Shown here piece after piece: positions 21,191-32,952 of a stretch of 64,000 nucleotides of DNA. A model generated the notes under the pieces. It worked only from the letters and a program-made list of their open reading frames with translations, did no database searches and was not told the origin of the DNA. Position numbers and translations under genes: made by a program. Source of the DNA: Certhia americana. Lineage: Eukaryota > Chordata > Aves > Passeriformes > Certhiidae. Positions within the stretch are counted from its first letter, which is position 1. Every line of letters begins with the position of its first letter. The DNA lies in contig JAGMWU010000068.1 of the NCBI GenBank assembly GCA_018697195.1, positions 26,918 to 90,917 of the forward strand, read 5' to 3'.

Positions 21191-22279
21191 TTATCTTATA
21201 ATTCTATCTACTTCACCTATTTCTGCCCAATACAGCACTAAATAAAATAAATGTACTTTTAAATGCTTTGGAGGTGAACAGTGGGTTTTTTTAGAGGTCT
21301 TACTTCTGTGTGCTGCTGAGCAAATATTCACCCATAGCTTAGGGAAGGTGTCACTGGAAACAGTGTCAGGCTCTTCTTTGCCAAGAATTCCTACAAGAAT
21401 TTCATACTTGAGCTCCAAAGTTGCTTCTGTGTTTTACTGTGTCAGTAAAAATACCTGGTGAGCGAGGAAAGCTCATCACAAACCTATGTGCATTTTTAAA
21501 GCGATTTCCTGTGTTACTTCTTATTTTAAAGTTGTAAGTCAGGTGTCTAAGTGATAACATCAGTGATACTTTTGCTTTGTGCTGTCAATATGTAAGTTAG
21601 TATGAAATAATATTGTAGATGAGAAATACTAGCTTAGGACAGAAAGCAAAGTCTGTATCCATTTATATGAATTTATATAAATGTCCTGTGCAAGAGACAT
21701 CTTTACTCTGACATCTCTCTCCAAGGACTACACTAATAACTACCCAAAGAATAATTTTAGCTCCTTGCCGACTGATGATTTCTGACAAAACTCCCTTTGC
21801 CACTGGGATCTCATTACTCCTGATAATCTTGTGCTTCTGTTGTGTGATTTACTTGAACTATTTCTGCTACAAAAATAATTGTACTTGAAGATGCTCCTGG
21901 AGATTGGTTTGTTGTTTTTTTGGTTGGTGGTTTGTTTTTTTTTTTGCAGAATGGGAAATACAAGAAGGTTGGGCTGTTGTTTTCAGGGCTCAGATTTGGC
22001 AGAGATACAGAGCTGCTTTCATAACTTCTGAGCAGCACCTTGCAGAGAGTTTCTGATGGAATTGATAGGTTCTGATGGAACCTCCTGAAGTGGTTTGGGG
22101 AGGTCGCCAGAGAAGCAACAGCCAGTGGAAGTGGAAGTGTTCTGGGTTTGTTCCTTTGTTTTGCTCAGGCCCCACTGAAATCCTGCCTTTGCAAAGCAGC
22201 ATTGCTGGTGAGTGACTTTCGTGAGGTCTATTTTATGATTCAGGAAAAAAAAAAAAAAATTAAATATCAGTTACAGATT

Positions 22280-22412
22280 TAGAATCCTGGAATGGTTGAA
22301 TTTGGGTTGGAAGGCACCTTAAAGCTCATCTTGTTCTGACCCCCTGCCATGGGCAGATGCATTAACCAGGCTGCTCCAAGCCCTGACCAGCTTGGTCTTG
22401 AACTTTCAGGAA
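22280..22412 (-). repeat. CR1 LINE 3' fragment (minus sense)
   Basis: 'tttgggttggaaggcacctt' and 'accccctgccatgggcag' mark the reverse-complement CR1 3' end. Confidence 0.8.
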
Positions 22413-23384
22413 TATCACACACTGGTGATCCTTGTGTGCTGCATGGGAATGATGTGAGGGTGGATTTGTGGGTGTTTGTCAGTAAAGGAGGGACACCAAC
22501 ATTTCATTTACTCCCCCAGTGTCACTAAGAGTGTATTTATGGGGTGTCACACACTACAACCAGGACCTGGGTATTATTTCTACCACTCTCCTCAGCTAAA
22601 TAATCAGAGCTTGTTATTACACATGTCAGGGACATATTGGGGCTTGGATTTCACTGCTACTCCTTCAGGGAAGCATTGGCTTTAAACTGAAATTGTCCCA
22701 AAATGACAGCAGAAGGAATACAGTGTGTATTCAACATACCAGAGGACAATGTATGTGTGCTGTTAATGTCCCCTGTCTAATAATGTGGCCTTTTATATCT
22801 TTTAAGGCAGCTTTATTTCATGCTGTTAGCATCATAGACATCTGGTTTCTTATTTGTAATCTCCTGCTTGCTGAAATTTTGGCAAAAATGAGCAGTAAAG
22901 GAATTTCCTGGATGGTTTTTTAATGGACAAGTGCATTCCTCTGCTGGTCCCACTTTAACCTCCACAGGACAGTGAGTGCATTTGACTACTGAAGAACTTT
23001 TAGAATTTCTTTTAAAAATAGAGGTTGAGAAACCGTGCAGCGTTTTGCTTCTGCTGTGTTAGAAAGTCCAATTTTTCCAGTGAGGACCCTCCCAGACCTG
23101 GTTCCTGTGCATGTATTCCCAGTTTCAGAGTGGATAAGCTAACTGGAAAACCCTTTCCCCAATTTAGAGGAGTGTCATTAGGATCAGAACATGGAACAGC
23201 TCACGCTTGAGAATGGCAGCTTCAGTCATGGCACTTCAAGATTCCAGCAGGTAAAAGGACAGCATGGCATTTTTCCAGTATTCATGGCTCCTGTTATCTG
23301 AGAGTAGGATGTGCTGGAATCACCACTCCTGAAGTGATTTAAAGGCAGTATGGATGTAACACCTAGGGGCATGATTTAGTGGAG
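22413..23384. other. Gene-less intergenic stretch
   Basis: No coding sequence, RNA gene or clear repeat is recognised. Confidence 0.4.
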
Positions 23385-23475
23385 GGCTTGATTTAGTGTA
23401 GTGCTGGGGGGATGACTGGACTCAATGGTTTTACAGGGCTTTTCCAACTTTAACAATTCCATGATTCTGTGATTT
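23385..23475 (+). repeat. CR1 LINE 3' terminus (plus sense)
   Basis: 'gggatgactggactcaatgg' then 'ttccatgattctgtgattt' is a diverged CR1 3' end. Confidence 0.6.
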
Positions 23476-23755
23476 CTCCCTGACAGAATGGGAGCACAAC
23501 AACTACAATGCAGGAAAATAGTGGTCAGAGTGAGTTCAGGGGAGAAGGTTAATGTGGAGGGGCCATAGACCTGAACAGGGACAGAAGAGGGGGTGAGTGA
23601 AAACTCTGCCTTCTATTATTTATGACATGACACTGTGCTTTCTGCAGCAGCAAATGCATCCTGCTCACACCATCCATGAGCGTTGGAGCTGCAGCACATT
23701 CCCTTCCCTTCCTGGCCATCCCCCCATCCATGCCATGGGAGCCTGAGCTGCAGCG

Positions 23756-24682
23756 ATGGCACAGGACAATTCCTCCCGGGTGACCGAATTCATCCTCCTG
23801 GGGCTCTCTGACACCCGGGAGCTGCAACTCCTCTTCTTCACCCTCTTCCTCCTGGCCTATGCCGTGGTCCTGCTGGGCAACCTCCTCATCATCGTGACAG
23901 TCAGGACGGACCCCAAGCTCTCCTCGCCCATGTACTTTCTCCTCTGCAATCTGTCCTTCATCGATATCTGCTACACCTCCGTCACTGTCCCCAAGGTGCT
24001 GGTGGCCCTGCTGTCAGGGCACAAGGCCATTGCCTTTGAGGGCTGCATGGCCCAGCTGTTTTTCCTGCACTTTGTGGGCTCCTCAGAGATGTTCCTCCTG
24101 ACAGTGATGGCATTCGACCGCTACACGGCCATCTGCAGGCCCCTGCACTACACGGCCATCATGGCCCGCGGGGCCTGCTGGGCCCTGGTCGCTGCCTGCT
24201 GGGTCGGGGGCTTTATCCACTCCATTGTCCAGACTGTGCTCACGCTCCAGCTTCCCTTCTGCGGCCCCAACACGATCCACAGCTACTTCTGTGATGTGTC
24301 GCCTGTCATCCTCCTGGCCTGCACTGACACCACCCTCACCGAGTGGCTCATGGCCTCCAACAGCGGCCTCATATCCCTGGGCTGCTTCCTGGTGCTGGTG
24401 GGCTCCTATGTGCTCATCCTGGCAAAGGTCCGGGCCTGCCTCTCCCAGGGACACTGGAAGGCACTGTCAACCTGTGCCTCACATGTGATGGTTGTCACCC
24501 TGCTCTTCATGCCCTGCATCTTCACCTACCTACCGCCTGCTGGGACCTTGCCCACCAACAAGTACATCTGTGTCATCTACACGACCTTCTCACCCATGAT
24601 GAACCCACTCATCTACACCCTGAGGAACAGCGAGGTGAAGGAATCCATTTGGAGACTGTGGAAGCGCTGCAGAGCCTTCTGA
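23756..24682 (+). CDS. Olfactory receptor, class II, intact (family 4-like)
   Basis: This is an intact 308-aa seven-transmembrane odorant receptor in a single coding exon. Motifs in order: N-glycosylation sequon N5-S-S; GN in TM1 (41-42); PMYF (58-61); C97 and C179/C189 in extracellular loops; MAFDRYTAICRPLHY (118-132), the OR form of DRY; SYFCD (176-180); KALSTCASH (235-243) before TM6; PMMNPLIYTLRN (280-291) in TM7. The length is normal for ORs. The ATG follows a GAGCTGCAG that could serve as a splice acceptor, as most ORs have a non-coding upstream exon. Family 4-like is inferred from SNSGLISLGCFLVLVGSY in TM5. It should signal through Golf and adenylate cyclase in olfactory neurons; the odorant is unknown. 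Confidence 0.93.
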   Translation: MAQDNSSRVTEFILLGLSDTRELQLLFFTLFLLAYAVVLLGNLLIIVTVRTDPKLSSPMYFLLCNLSFIDICYTSVTVPKVLVALLSGHKAIAFEGCMAQLFFLHFVGSSEMFLLTVMAFDRYTAICRPLHYTAIMARGACWALVAACWVGGFIHSIVQTVLTLQLPFCGPNTIHSYFCDVSPVILLACTDTTLTEWLMASNSGLISLGCFLVLVGSYVLILAKVRACLSQGHWKALSTCASHVMVVTLLFMPCIFTYLPPAGTLPTNKYICVIYTTFSPMMNPLIYTLRNSEVKESIWRLWKRCRAF

Positions 24683-24819
24683 AACAAGCTGGGTTGGCAG
24701 AACCCTGGCGTTAGACCCAGAGTTACACCTGGAGTCACATTCCTACTCTACCCCTAAACAATAATGACTTAGTGGCTAAAGCCTACAGATTTCAAATTAT
24801 GTCCAAATACATTTATATA

Positions 24820-25230
24820 CACATATGTTGCGGCCTTTACAGAGGCCATAAACCTTTAGCCAGTGTACAAGAGAATTCTGTAATGTGTCTTTAATAACAA
24901 ATTGTGTGAAGCAGAAGGAACAGAAGCTAGACAAAGGAATGTTAAACATAGCAGCCCAAGTTAGGAGGTTACCAGCAGAGAATCACAAAAAAGATAACCA
25001 AGATCATTAAAAAGTTCTGCTGGCAGCACGGGAGGGATGAAGCTGAACACCTGGAGATTTGACCATGAACAGGTATATTTTTAGCCTTTGGCACAAACTA
25101 TGCTGATTGTATCTTGCACGTACACAAAACATATATAAGGTTTTACACTTGCTTAATAAATCAGAATCAGTTCCACATCATATTGGTGTGCTGTCTGTTC
25201 CCTTCTCCGACATGGACCTCAACACACATA
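24820..25230. repeat. 6-bp target-site duplications (CACATA) flanking the solo LTR
   Basis: CACATA occurs at 24820-24825 and again at 25225-25230, immediately bordering the LTR. A perfect 6-bp duplication is characteristic of class II (ERVK-like) integrase. Confidence 0.8.
24826..25224 (+). mobile_element. Solo LTR, endogenous retrovirus class II (ERVK-like)
   Basis: This is a 399-bp element beginning TGTTG and ending CAACA, a perfect 5-bp terminal inverted repeat, flanked by perfect 6-bp direct repeats. A TATA-like sequence (ATATATAAGG, 25131-25140) and AATAAA (25155-25160) are in the order expected for U3-R-U5. There is no internal retroviral sequence on either side, so it is a solo LTR. 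It lies 143 bp past the stop codon of the olfactory receptor at 23756-24682, in the same orientation, so its AATAAA could end that receptor's transcripts. Confidence 0.88.
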
Positions 25231-25569
25231 TAATTGTTAATATTAAAAATCCGTGCTGAAACCCCCAAAGTTCCTGAACACTTCCACTCGTGTGGGATCA
25301 TAATTTTCAAATAAATAAATGAATCCAAGATGAGGCTTGTCTCCCTCTCTGACCTGCTCTTCCTGTGCTGTGACAGCAGATGGCAGAAGCACATGCACAA
25401 GTGTCCCCAAATTCACCCACCAACACTGGAAGATAGAGACAGTACAGATTCTGCTTGTAGGGTTTTAAGACATATAAGAAGATTTTTAGTCATAATTTTC
25501 TCACAGAAGTGAATCATTTAAATCATACAAAGCACAATATAGAGAGGAAGGAGAAGGAGTGGAGCCAGA

Positions 25570-25835
25570 CTCCAGACAAGGACATGGAGGCAGGACAAGA
25601 GGGAATGGCTTCATACTGACACAGGGTGGGTTTAGATGGTATACTGGGAAGAAATTCTTCTGGCATGGGTTTCCCTGAGAAGCCATGGCTGCCCTGGAAG
25701 TGTTCCAGGCCAGCTTGGATGGGGCTTGGAGCAATGTGGGATATCAGGGATAGTGGAAGGTGTCCCTGCCCATGGCAGGGGGGTTGGAATAGGATTGTCC
25801 ATAAGGTCCCCTCCAACCCAATCTGCTTCGATGAG
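25570..25835 (+). repeat. CR1 LINE 3' fragment (plus sense)
   Basis: 'cagggtgggtttagatggta' through 'aaggtcccctccaaccc' is a well-preserved CR1 3' region. Confidence 0.85.
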
Positions 25836-25954
25836 GGCAGCAGTTACATCACCAAATCCATCAGGGATAGAAATACAGTGGTTGCCATGAGGGGAACACC
25901 ATCAGTTTCTCTGTGCTAGAATGATTTAGGATTGGATTCATCCCCCCTAAATAA

Positions 25955-26180
25955 AATCATGGAATCAGTGAGGTTGGAAAAGCCCTCTAGGATTATCAAG
26001 TCCAACCATTCATCAGGGCTGCTAAGGCCACCACTAACCCATGTCCTCAAGTGCCACATCCACACCGCTTTTAAATCCCTTCAGGGTTAGCAACTCTTAC
26101 CACTGCCCTGGGCAGCCTGTTTCAGGGCTGGAAAACCCTTTCCATGAAGGAATTTTTCCTAATATCCAATCTAAATTGCT
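25955..26180 (-). repeat. CR1 LINE 3' fragment (minus sense), same type as at 18085
   Basis: 'tcatggaatcagtgaggttg' and 'caagtccaaccattcatcag' identify it; it ends near 'ttttcctaatatccaatct'. Confidence 0.8.
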
Positions 26181-26714
26181 GCACAGGAAGTGAAAGGATT
26201 TCCACTTTGCCACTGTCTTTCTGTGCTGTCTTAAATTAGCCCTCACTCCCACACCTGTAGGAAGAGGAGGATCAGAAGCATCAGTGATTCATTGATCCTC
26301 ATGGTTAAGAGAGATTTCCAAACATCTCCCATCCTTGTGCAAATGAGATTTCTTTTTAATAGCGAATTTCTGCTCAGGATCATCATAGGATGGCCTGGGT
26401 TGGAAGGGAGGAATTTTTTTAGTATTACAGAAAAATGTTGAAAAATTAAAAATGCTCTTTAGGTCAATTAGGGTACATTTCAATTGAGAAAAAGAATTTA
26501 GCACCATCATAATTTTTTAACATTCCAATAAAGCTTTTATAAATATTTTATTTATAAATCAATGCAAGGCAATTTGGAGCTGTGGTCCAGTTATTTTGCT
26601 GGTGTCAATTTGTTCACCAGGCATAAACTGGGGGCATCAACAGTGAACTGATTTGAAATAATTGCTCCAATTTGGATAAAACAAAAATTCCATAGTTTTG
26701 GAAGCTGGGATTTC

Positions 26715-26810
26715 AATACAAGGGACTTGGAGCAACCTGATCCAGTGGAAGCCCATTGCAGGAATGGGATGAGCTTTAAAGTTCCTTCCAACCCAAACCA
26801 TTCTATGAAG
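26715..26810 (+). repeat. CR1 LINE 3' terminus (plus sense)
   Basis: 'cttccaacccaaaccattct' preceded by 'acttggagcaacctgatcca'. Confidence 0.75.
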
Positions 26811-27934
26811 ACAAAAAATTTAACATAATTGATTTTTCTCCCCTGGAAACATCTTGGGATGACTTTAACAAGGCCCCAGAAGATGCTGTTAAAAAGTTGG
26901 TGCCTGACAAATTGCAAAGGTGCAGCTTTGGTAGCTGAGTTTGTCCCTGTGTGTAAATTGGCTCCACTGCGCACCATTAAAGTCCCAAGTTCTTTCTCTC
27001 CTGGAAATTATCAGCTCTATGAGCTCACCCTCAGATTTACTGCCCTCACCTAGAGGACAGTGAAGAATGGCCTCCAAGGGAAAAAAAATCCTTGGAGAAC
27101 TGGCAGGATCTCTACAATGGTTTTGTTAAATCCCAAGAAGCCTGAAGAGATCCCAGGCTAATCAATTTTATTTAAAGACTATGGGACGGAAAAACAAATG
27201 GACATCAGACTATAATCAGTCTGGACTCATCATAAGAATTCCTAGATGGAAATCTCAAACAATGACAAAGCTGGGTAGTCTCAGAAGTGGACAAAATCAA
27301 ATCACTTTCGTTGTATTACAGTGGGGATGGCAGGGAGGGGTGGGCAACAGGGCAAGAGGGGTCTAATCCAGCATATCATCAAGTAGTGCACATCTGGATT
27401 CTAAAAACAGAGATGTTTTTGTTGTTGTTTGTTTTGGGGTGTTTTTTTTTTAAATGAATTTGTATAATAAAATATAATGTAATATAATTTTTATTTATTT
27501 ACCCAGAGGCAGAACATTTATCTCAAAAACTACCCTGTGTTTCTACTTCTAATAACCCAGCTAAGATTATCCCTGCAAGTAAGCAACTTAGAGGTAGAGC
27601 TGAGAGCCTGGGTGACTGGCACCTTGATAAGGCCAATGCATTCCACCCCAAAAGAAACATTTCAGATTTATGAGGGGAACAGAATCACAGAATGGTTTGA
27701 CTTGGAAGGGAGAGGTGAGGGAAGGACCTCTTTGCTGTATCTCTTTCTGGCATCTGGGTTTATTACAAAATTCTTTATAATACAACTCCACAGGAAGTGT
27801 GATGCCTGATGGTCCTTGGGCTGACTGCAGCACACAGGGAAAGGTCTGGACCATGGGGATTCATTCCAGCCACAGCTCTGCACCCCCATGGCAGAATAGG
27901 CCTGTGCTGTGTGACCCTTGGGACATTCCAGTTC
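26811..27934. other. AT-rich gene-less stretch
   Basis: No coding sequence is recognised. There is a T-rich patch at about 27415-27455 and a very short CR1-like patch at about 27687-27712. Confidence 0.4.
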
Positions 27935-28218
27935 ATAGAGTCCAATGGTTTGAGTTGAAATGGACCTTAAAGTTCATGTTGTTCCACCCCCTGCCATGGG
28001 CAGGGACACCTCCCACTATCCCAGGTCCCTCCAAAGCCCATCCAGCCTGGCCTTGGACACTTCCAGGGATGGGACATCCACAGCTTCCCTGGGCAACCTG
28101 TGCCAGGGCCTCAGCACCTTCACAGGGAAGAATAGCTGCCTAATATCAAATCTAAATCCCTCATCTTTTAGTTTAAAACCATTCCCTCTTGTCCTATCAC
28201 TGCTTGCCCATGTAAAAT
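27935..28218 (-). repeat. CR1 LINE 3' fragment (minus sense)
   Basis: 'gggcaacctgtgccagggcc' and 'catccagcctggccttgga' identify a long reverse-complement CR1 copy. Confidence 0.85.
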
Positions 28219-29379
28219 GAAAAAGATATAATTTTCTAGGAGTTTGCAAACACAGCAAACAGGCTGGAATAACTCTGGACAGCCAAAGCCCTTCATGCGA
28301 ACAGTGCAGAATTTATGGTCAGGTATTGCTGGAATAGGAACAGGCCTGTCCCCAGCCCTGAACATCACACACATGGCAAGTGGCATTCCATAAATCACAC
28401 ATGCTTAATGGAACTGGAGGGAAATTTTTGTTAGCTCTTCAAAGTAGTGCTGGTAATTTTGGTTCCTTCTCCACCCCCTTTTTGCCGAAATGCAAATGTT
28501 CTGAAAAACCCTCATACATGCAATTAAGGGAACATCCAAAAAAAATGTCAGACACACCTGTCCCCAGACACTCCCTCATATTTATACAACCTCATTAAAG
28601 AAGAGAGGTGCCTACTCCTGCAGCCAAGCCAGCCCTTGTGCCAGTGCTGGCAGATGTCTGTGTCTGTGTGAATATTCCAACGCTGCTCTATCGGGATTCA
28701 TCTCTTCCTTATGAATGAAATCATTTTTATGTCACATGTCGAAAGAAGAAAAAAGACTGTTTTGATTCCTGGAGATACAGACAACTATAAGTCACCTGTA
28801 ATTAATTCTGTGCTGCAGTGAGTATTTCTGTGTTGTTTCTGTGCTATTTCACCTGAATGAGCTCCCCATTTTGTTGTCCCCAAGGAACAAGTGATGTCCC
28901 TTTTACTTCTGCTGAGTTAACTCTTTTTTATGTAATTTAAGCCCTGACTTTAAGCTCCCTCTTAAGCTTCTGGGAGAACATAAGACCACAGAGGAGCTTG
29001 GCCAGATGAAATACTTCATCAATCAATTTATCTCTGCTTCTCTTACAAATGAGAATGTGGTACAATATTTCCACCATCTCAAAATCAATCCCAAAGTCTC
29101 CCAAAAAGGAGGTGTTTGGACTAAACTTTGCTTTCATTCCCTATAGGGCTGGCGTGTAAATCCTTACTGTAAATACTGAGCTACATTCCATGGAGCAATG
29201 CAGGATAGATGCATCCTCTAATGCCACATTTAGACTTCTTTGAATTGGGGAAAGGGGATTTGGGGGGAGGGGGGGGATAAGATGCTAGAAGTACTAATGG
29301 TATTATGGAAGCAGGGTAAAATTTATGGAAAACTGGGGGGTCTTTAATGGGATGCCAAATTGTAACTTTTTTTTAATGA
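28219..29379. other. Gene-less intergenic stretch
   Basis: No coding sequence or repeat is recognised apart from a G-rich patch at about 29258-29277. Confidence 0.4.
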
Positions 29380-29490
29380 CAGAATCATAGAATGGTTTGG
29401 GTTGGAAAGCACATTAAAGTTCAGCTCACTCCATGTCCTGCCATAGGCAGGGACACCTTCCACTAGACCAGGTTGCTCCAAGCCCCATCC
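29380..29490 (-). repeat. CR1 LINE 3' terminus (minus sense)
   Basis: It starts 'cagaatcatagaatggtttg', the reverse complement of the canonical CR1 end, and breaks off after 'caagccccatccaaaa'. Confidence 0.85.
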
Positions 29491-30040
29491 AAAAGCTGGA
29501 AAAAAAACACCAAAATGCATCTATCTGCTGATTATGAGGGATTTAATTCTTCTCTGACAGCATTGCTTCTTTAAAAAGTAAGTTTTAGCTTCAGTTACTG
29601 ATCTAGACCTTTGTTATGACATTATTAAGACTAAATAATTGATATTGAAAGGAATTTTAGGGATTTATACTACACTCCTCTTGCTCAGAGAACCTTGAAA
29701 GCCCCATTGTGTTGCCTGGGGCTGTGTCCAAGCTGGACACCACAGGGAAGGTAACTTCAACATTCAGCTGTTGTGGCTGAATGTCTGAGGTGGCAACTTG
29801 CAAAAACTAACATTTTGGATTAATAACTGCGAAGTTTAATACCTACATTTTGCTTTTTGTACTAGGAATATGTGGGTGAAATTTAGATTTTGAGTGTGGC
29901 GATGCTTGGAAATGGTTTTGAACTTCAAAACGGACAAAAAAACCCCCTCACAATCTTTAAAACGGGGATAAAATTGTGATTAAGTTACACCTTCTTTATT
30001 CCAGGGAAACCTCTGCCTCATCCCCACAATAAGAAGTAAG

Positions 30041-31021
30041 ATGCAGAGGGTCAACCTCTCAACTGTATCCGAATTTGTTTTCGTGGGCCTCTCTGATGCT
30101 CCAGAAATCCGTTTGCTTCTCTTTGTGCTGTTCCTGCTCGTTTATTTGGCCACCATGGCAGGGAACCTCACGCTCCTCATTGCCATCAGCACTGACTCCC
30201 ACCTGCACAGCCCCATGTACTTTTTACTCGGTAACTTATCCCTGCTGGATCTTTTATGTCCCACCATCACCGTGCCCAAGATGCTGGGGGCCTTGCTGCT
30301 GGAGCACAAAGAGATTTCTTTCTCTGGCTGCCTGTTGCAGCACTTTTCCCTCATTGCTGTGGTGGGCACGGAGATTTTCCTCCTGACTGTGATGGCCTAC
30401 GATCGCTACGTGGCTGTGTGCCACCCCCTGAGGTACCCAAGCATCATGAGCAGGATGCTGTGTGCTCAGCTGGCCATGGGCACCTGGGCAACAGGGCTTT
30501 TGAACTCACTGCTGCACACTTCTCTGGTTTTCACACTGTCTTTTTGTGGCCCTAATAAAATCCAGCAGTATTACTGTGACATTCCTCCTGTGCTGGCCCT
30601 CTCCTGCTCGTCCACACACAGCAGGGAGTTGGTGATCCTGGTGGTGGCCGGGGTGCTGGGGAGCAGCGCCTGTGTGGTCACTGTGGTCTCTTACATCTAC
30701 ATCCTCCTGGAAATCCTGGCCAGGAACTCCCCTGGGGTCTGGCACAAGGCTTTCTCTACCTGTGGTTCTCACCTGACTGTGGTGTGCCTTTTCTATGGGA
30801 CCACCATCTGCACCTACGTCCGCCCTTCCTTCACCTATGCCCCACACTGGGATAGGATCGTGTCTATGCTTTATGGAATGCTCACCCCACTCCTAAACCC
30901 CATCATCTACAGCCTCAGGAACAGAGAGGTAAAATGTGCCCTAAAAAGAGTGATCAGCCAGGTAAGAAGGGCTTTAACGAGACAAGAAAACCTCGCTCAG
31001 TCTCCACCATCAGCTGGGTAG
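30041..31021 (+). CDS. Olfactory receptor, class II, intact
   Basis: This is an intact 326-aa odorant receptor in one coding exon. Motifs: sequon N5-L-S; GN (41-42); PMYF (58-61); C97, C179 and C189; MAYDRYVAVCHPLRY (118-132); QYYCDIPP (176-183); KAFSTCGSH (236-244); PLLNPIIYSLRN (283-294). The C-terminal tail (about 32 residues past TM7) is longer than usual for ORs and rich in Arg, Gln and Ser. A good splice acceptor (CTTTATTCCAG) lies about 37 nt before the ATG, implying an upstream non-coding exon. The family is uncertain: it differs clearly from the OR at 23756 in TM2 (LCPTITVPKMLGALL) and loop 2, so it is not a recent duplicate. Confidence 0.93.
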   Translation: MQRVNLSTVSEFVFVGLSDAPEIRLLLFVLFLLVYLATMAGNLTLLIAISTDSHLHSPMYFLLGNLSLLDLLCPTITVPKMLGALLLEHKEISFSGCLLQHFSLIAVVGTEIFLLTVMAYDRYVAVCHPLRYPSIMSRMLCAQLAMGTWATGLLNSLLHTSLVFTLSFCGPNKIQQYYCDIPPVLALSCSSTHSRELVILVVAGVLGSSACVVTVVSYIYILLEILARNSPGVWHKAFSTCGSHLTVVCLFYGTTICTYVRPSFTYAPHWDRIVSMLYGMLTPLLNPIIYSLRNREVKCALKRVISQVRRALTRQENLAQSPPSAG

Positions 31022-32863
31022 AAACTACAGTTTGTGACTGATCTTTAACTTTCAGATATCTAAAAATTAGATGCTGGAATCCAAATTCATTTTCTGGGCT
31101 GAAAAACTCCTTTTGGCTCCCTCTGCAGTTAGAAGGAGAGCTGTGCACTTCCAGAATTGCATGGCACAGCTTTAGGTCATTTTCACAGGGGGAGAAGAGT
31201 CCAGCTGGGAATGTTGTTCTGCACTGAGCACTGACAAAGCTGAGGTGAGAGCAAGCAGGAGTTGGATGAATATTTTAGGGCAGGAATTATGGGACTTGGT
31301 ACTCAGGAACATTTAGATATACTGTATGAAAGCAGTTTCTATCCCTTTCAAAATTAAGCTCCAAATATATTTAACTATGTTTTATGGATCAGCCCTGAAA
31401 TCTCTCTCCTCTCTCTCTCTCTCCCCTTGCTGGGTGTCTGTTATTTGCTGGACTCTGCAGAGTTCCATCCCTAGAGCCATGTTTGCCACTACATTTTCCT
31501 TTTTCCCATGTTTTTTCTCCTTGCTGCATCAAATCCTAATGGAAAGAGAGGTGATGCTGCTTCCTGCAGCTCACCTCTCTCTTCGCCATCCCTCTTCTTT
31601 GTAGAGAAATAATAAGTCATCTTGTAAAAATGCTGAGATTATTGTCACTTGATTGACCCCAAAAGTTTCTGATGAAATAGGTTTAATAAAATCTCTTTTA
31701 TTTAGCTACAAGTGTCTCTCGATTTTTAAATGCTTTCATTTTGTGATAAGACCTTGTATTAACTGTAGCCTTAAGGTGTCTGAAATGCAAGAAAAGTCAT
31801 CAGAGATTACAACTGCAAGCAGGATAATTATGAAGCATTTCATCTGGAAAAAAAAAAAAAAAAAAACAAAACAAAACAAAACCCAAAAAACCCCCACCAA
31901 ACCCAAAAAACCCTCACTTGTTCCAGCCTTTCCAGGTCTCCGAATGCAGAACCAGGGCACAGCAGTTGGATTTGTCTTTATCCACAACTTACTCCTGACT
32001 AGAACCCCTGGAACCTGGAAACTGGCCCATCACCTGCCATGCCTGCCCTTGGGATGTCCCAGGTACTTTCAGAAGATTCTGAGGGACTTCTGCCAACCAC
32101 AAGTGCTGCTGGTGCAGCTGGTGAAGGACACTGATGAAAGATCAATCATCCTTCAAATTCCTGCCACAACTTCTGCACCAACCAAGTGGAGGACTAGAGA
32201 GGTGTTGGCCAAGCCATGAATTTTCCTGCCAAGGCGTGACAAACTGAACTGCTTTGGAGTTTCCTCTTTTTCTTTGAAAAGGAGGAAATTTTCCTTCTTC
32301 TAAGTGTCTGAGAAGTTGTCCCCAGGGTCTTGTTAGAAGGCTGAGGGAGTTCCACCAGGAGCTTCCCAAGAAGGTTTTAAGATCATTAGAGGCTTTTTCA
32401 GGATGCCCAAAAGGGCTTGTTAAGATGAAGGGCCTTGGGTGGCTGATCCCTGCAGGATTGAAGAATACTCCTCTTTCCAGAGGTGCTGGAATCTAAATGT
32501 AGCTGTGTGGATAGATGCCGAAGGATGGACACCAGCCTGTGTGCAATTCCAAACCCTGGATGCCTTTTAAAAGACACATCTCAATTCCAAGATACCAAAC
32601 CAGAGCCTGATTTACAATGTGTGTCCAGATGTGAGATTTGGATGCCTCTCCTGGCTTGTCAAGGTGGAAAGGTTGGATTATCAAGTCTAATTCTGCTACA
32701 GTTCCCTCCCCCTCCCACCCACCAGAGCCACGTGTTCCCAAAAAGAGCCACTGTAAGGAGCTGTTTGCTGCCAGTGGACCCAACAAGGCTAACAGCAAAA
32801 GCTGGGATTGAGTTATTGGGTAACTTAGCAAGGAATATGTTCCTTCTTTTCTCCTTCTTTCCC
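31022..32863. other. Gene-less stretch with simple repeats
   Basis: There is a CT-repeat patch at about 31404-31427 and an A-run followed by A/C-rich sequence at about 31849-31913. The 188-codon open frame at 31653-32219 runs through this low-complexity tract and shows no family signature, so I do not call it a gene. Confidence 0.45.
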
Positions 32864-32952
32864 AGAGAAGCTGTGGCTGCCTCATCCCTGGAAGTGTTCC
32901 AGGCCAGGCTGGATGGGCCTTGGAGCGACCTGGTCTGGTGGGAGGTGTCCAT
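32864..32952 (+). repeat. CR1 LINE fragment (plus sense)
   Basis: 'gagaagctgtggctgcctca' and 'tccaggccaggctggatggg' mark it; it is truncated on both sides. Confidence 0.75.

Noticed and set aside
31653..32219. 188-codon open frame
   Set aside because: It crosses an A-run and A/C-rich repeat (poly-K and P-rich translation) and has no family signature.
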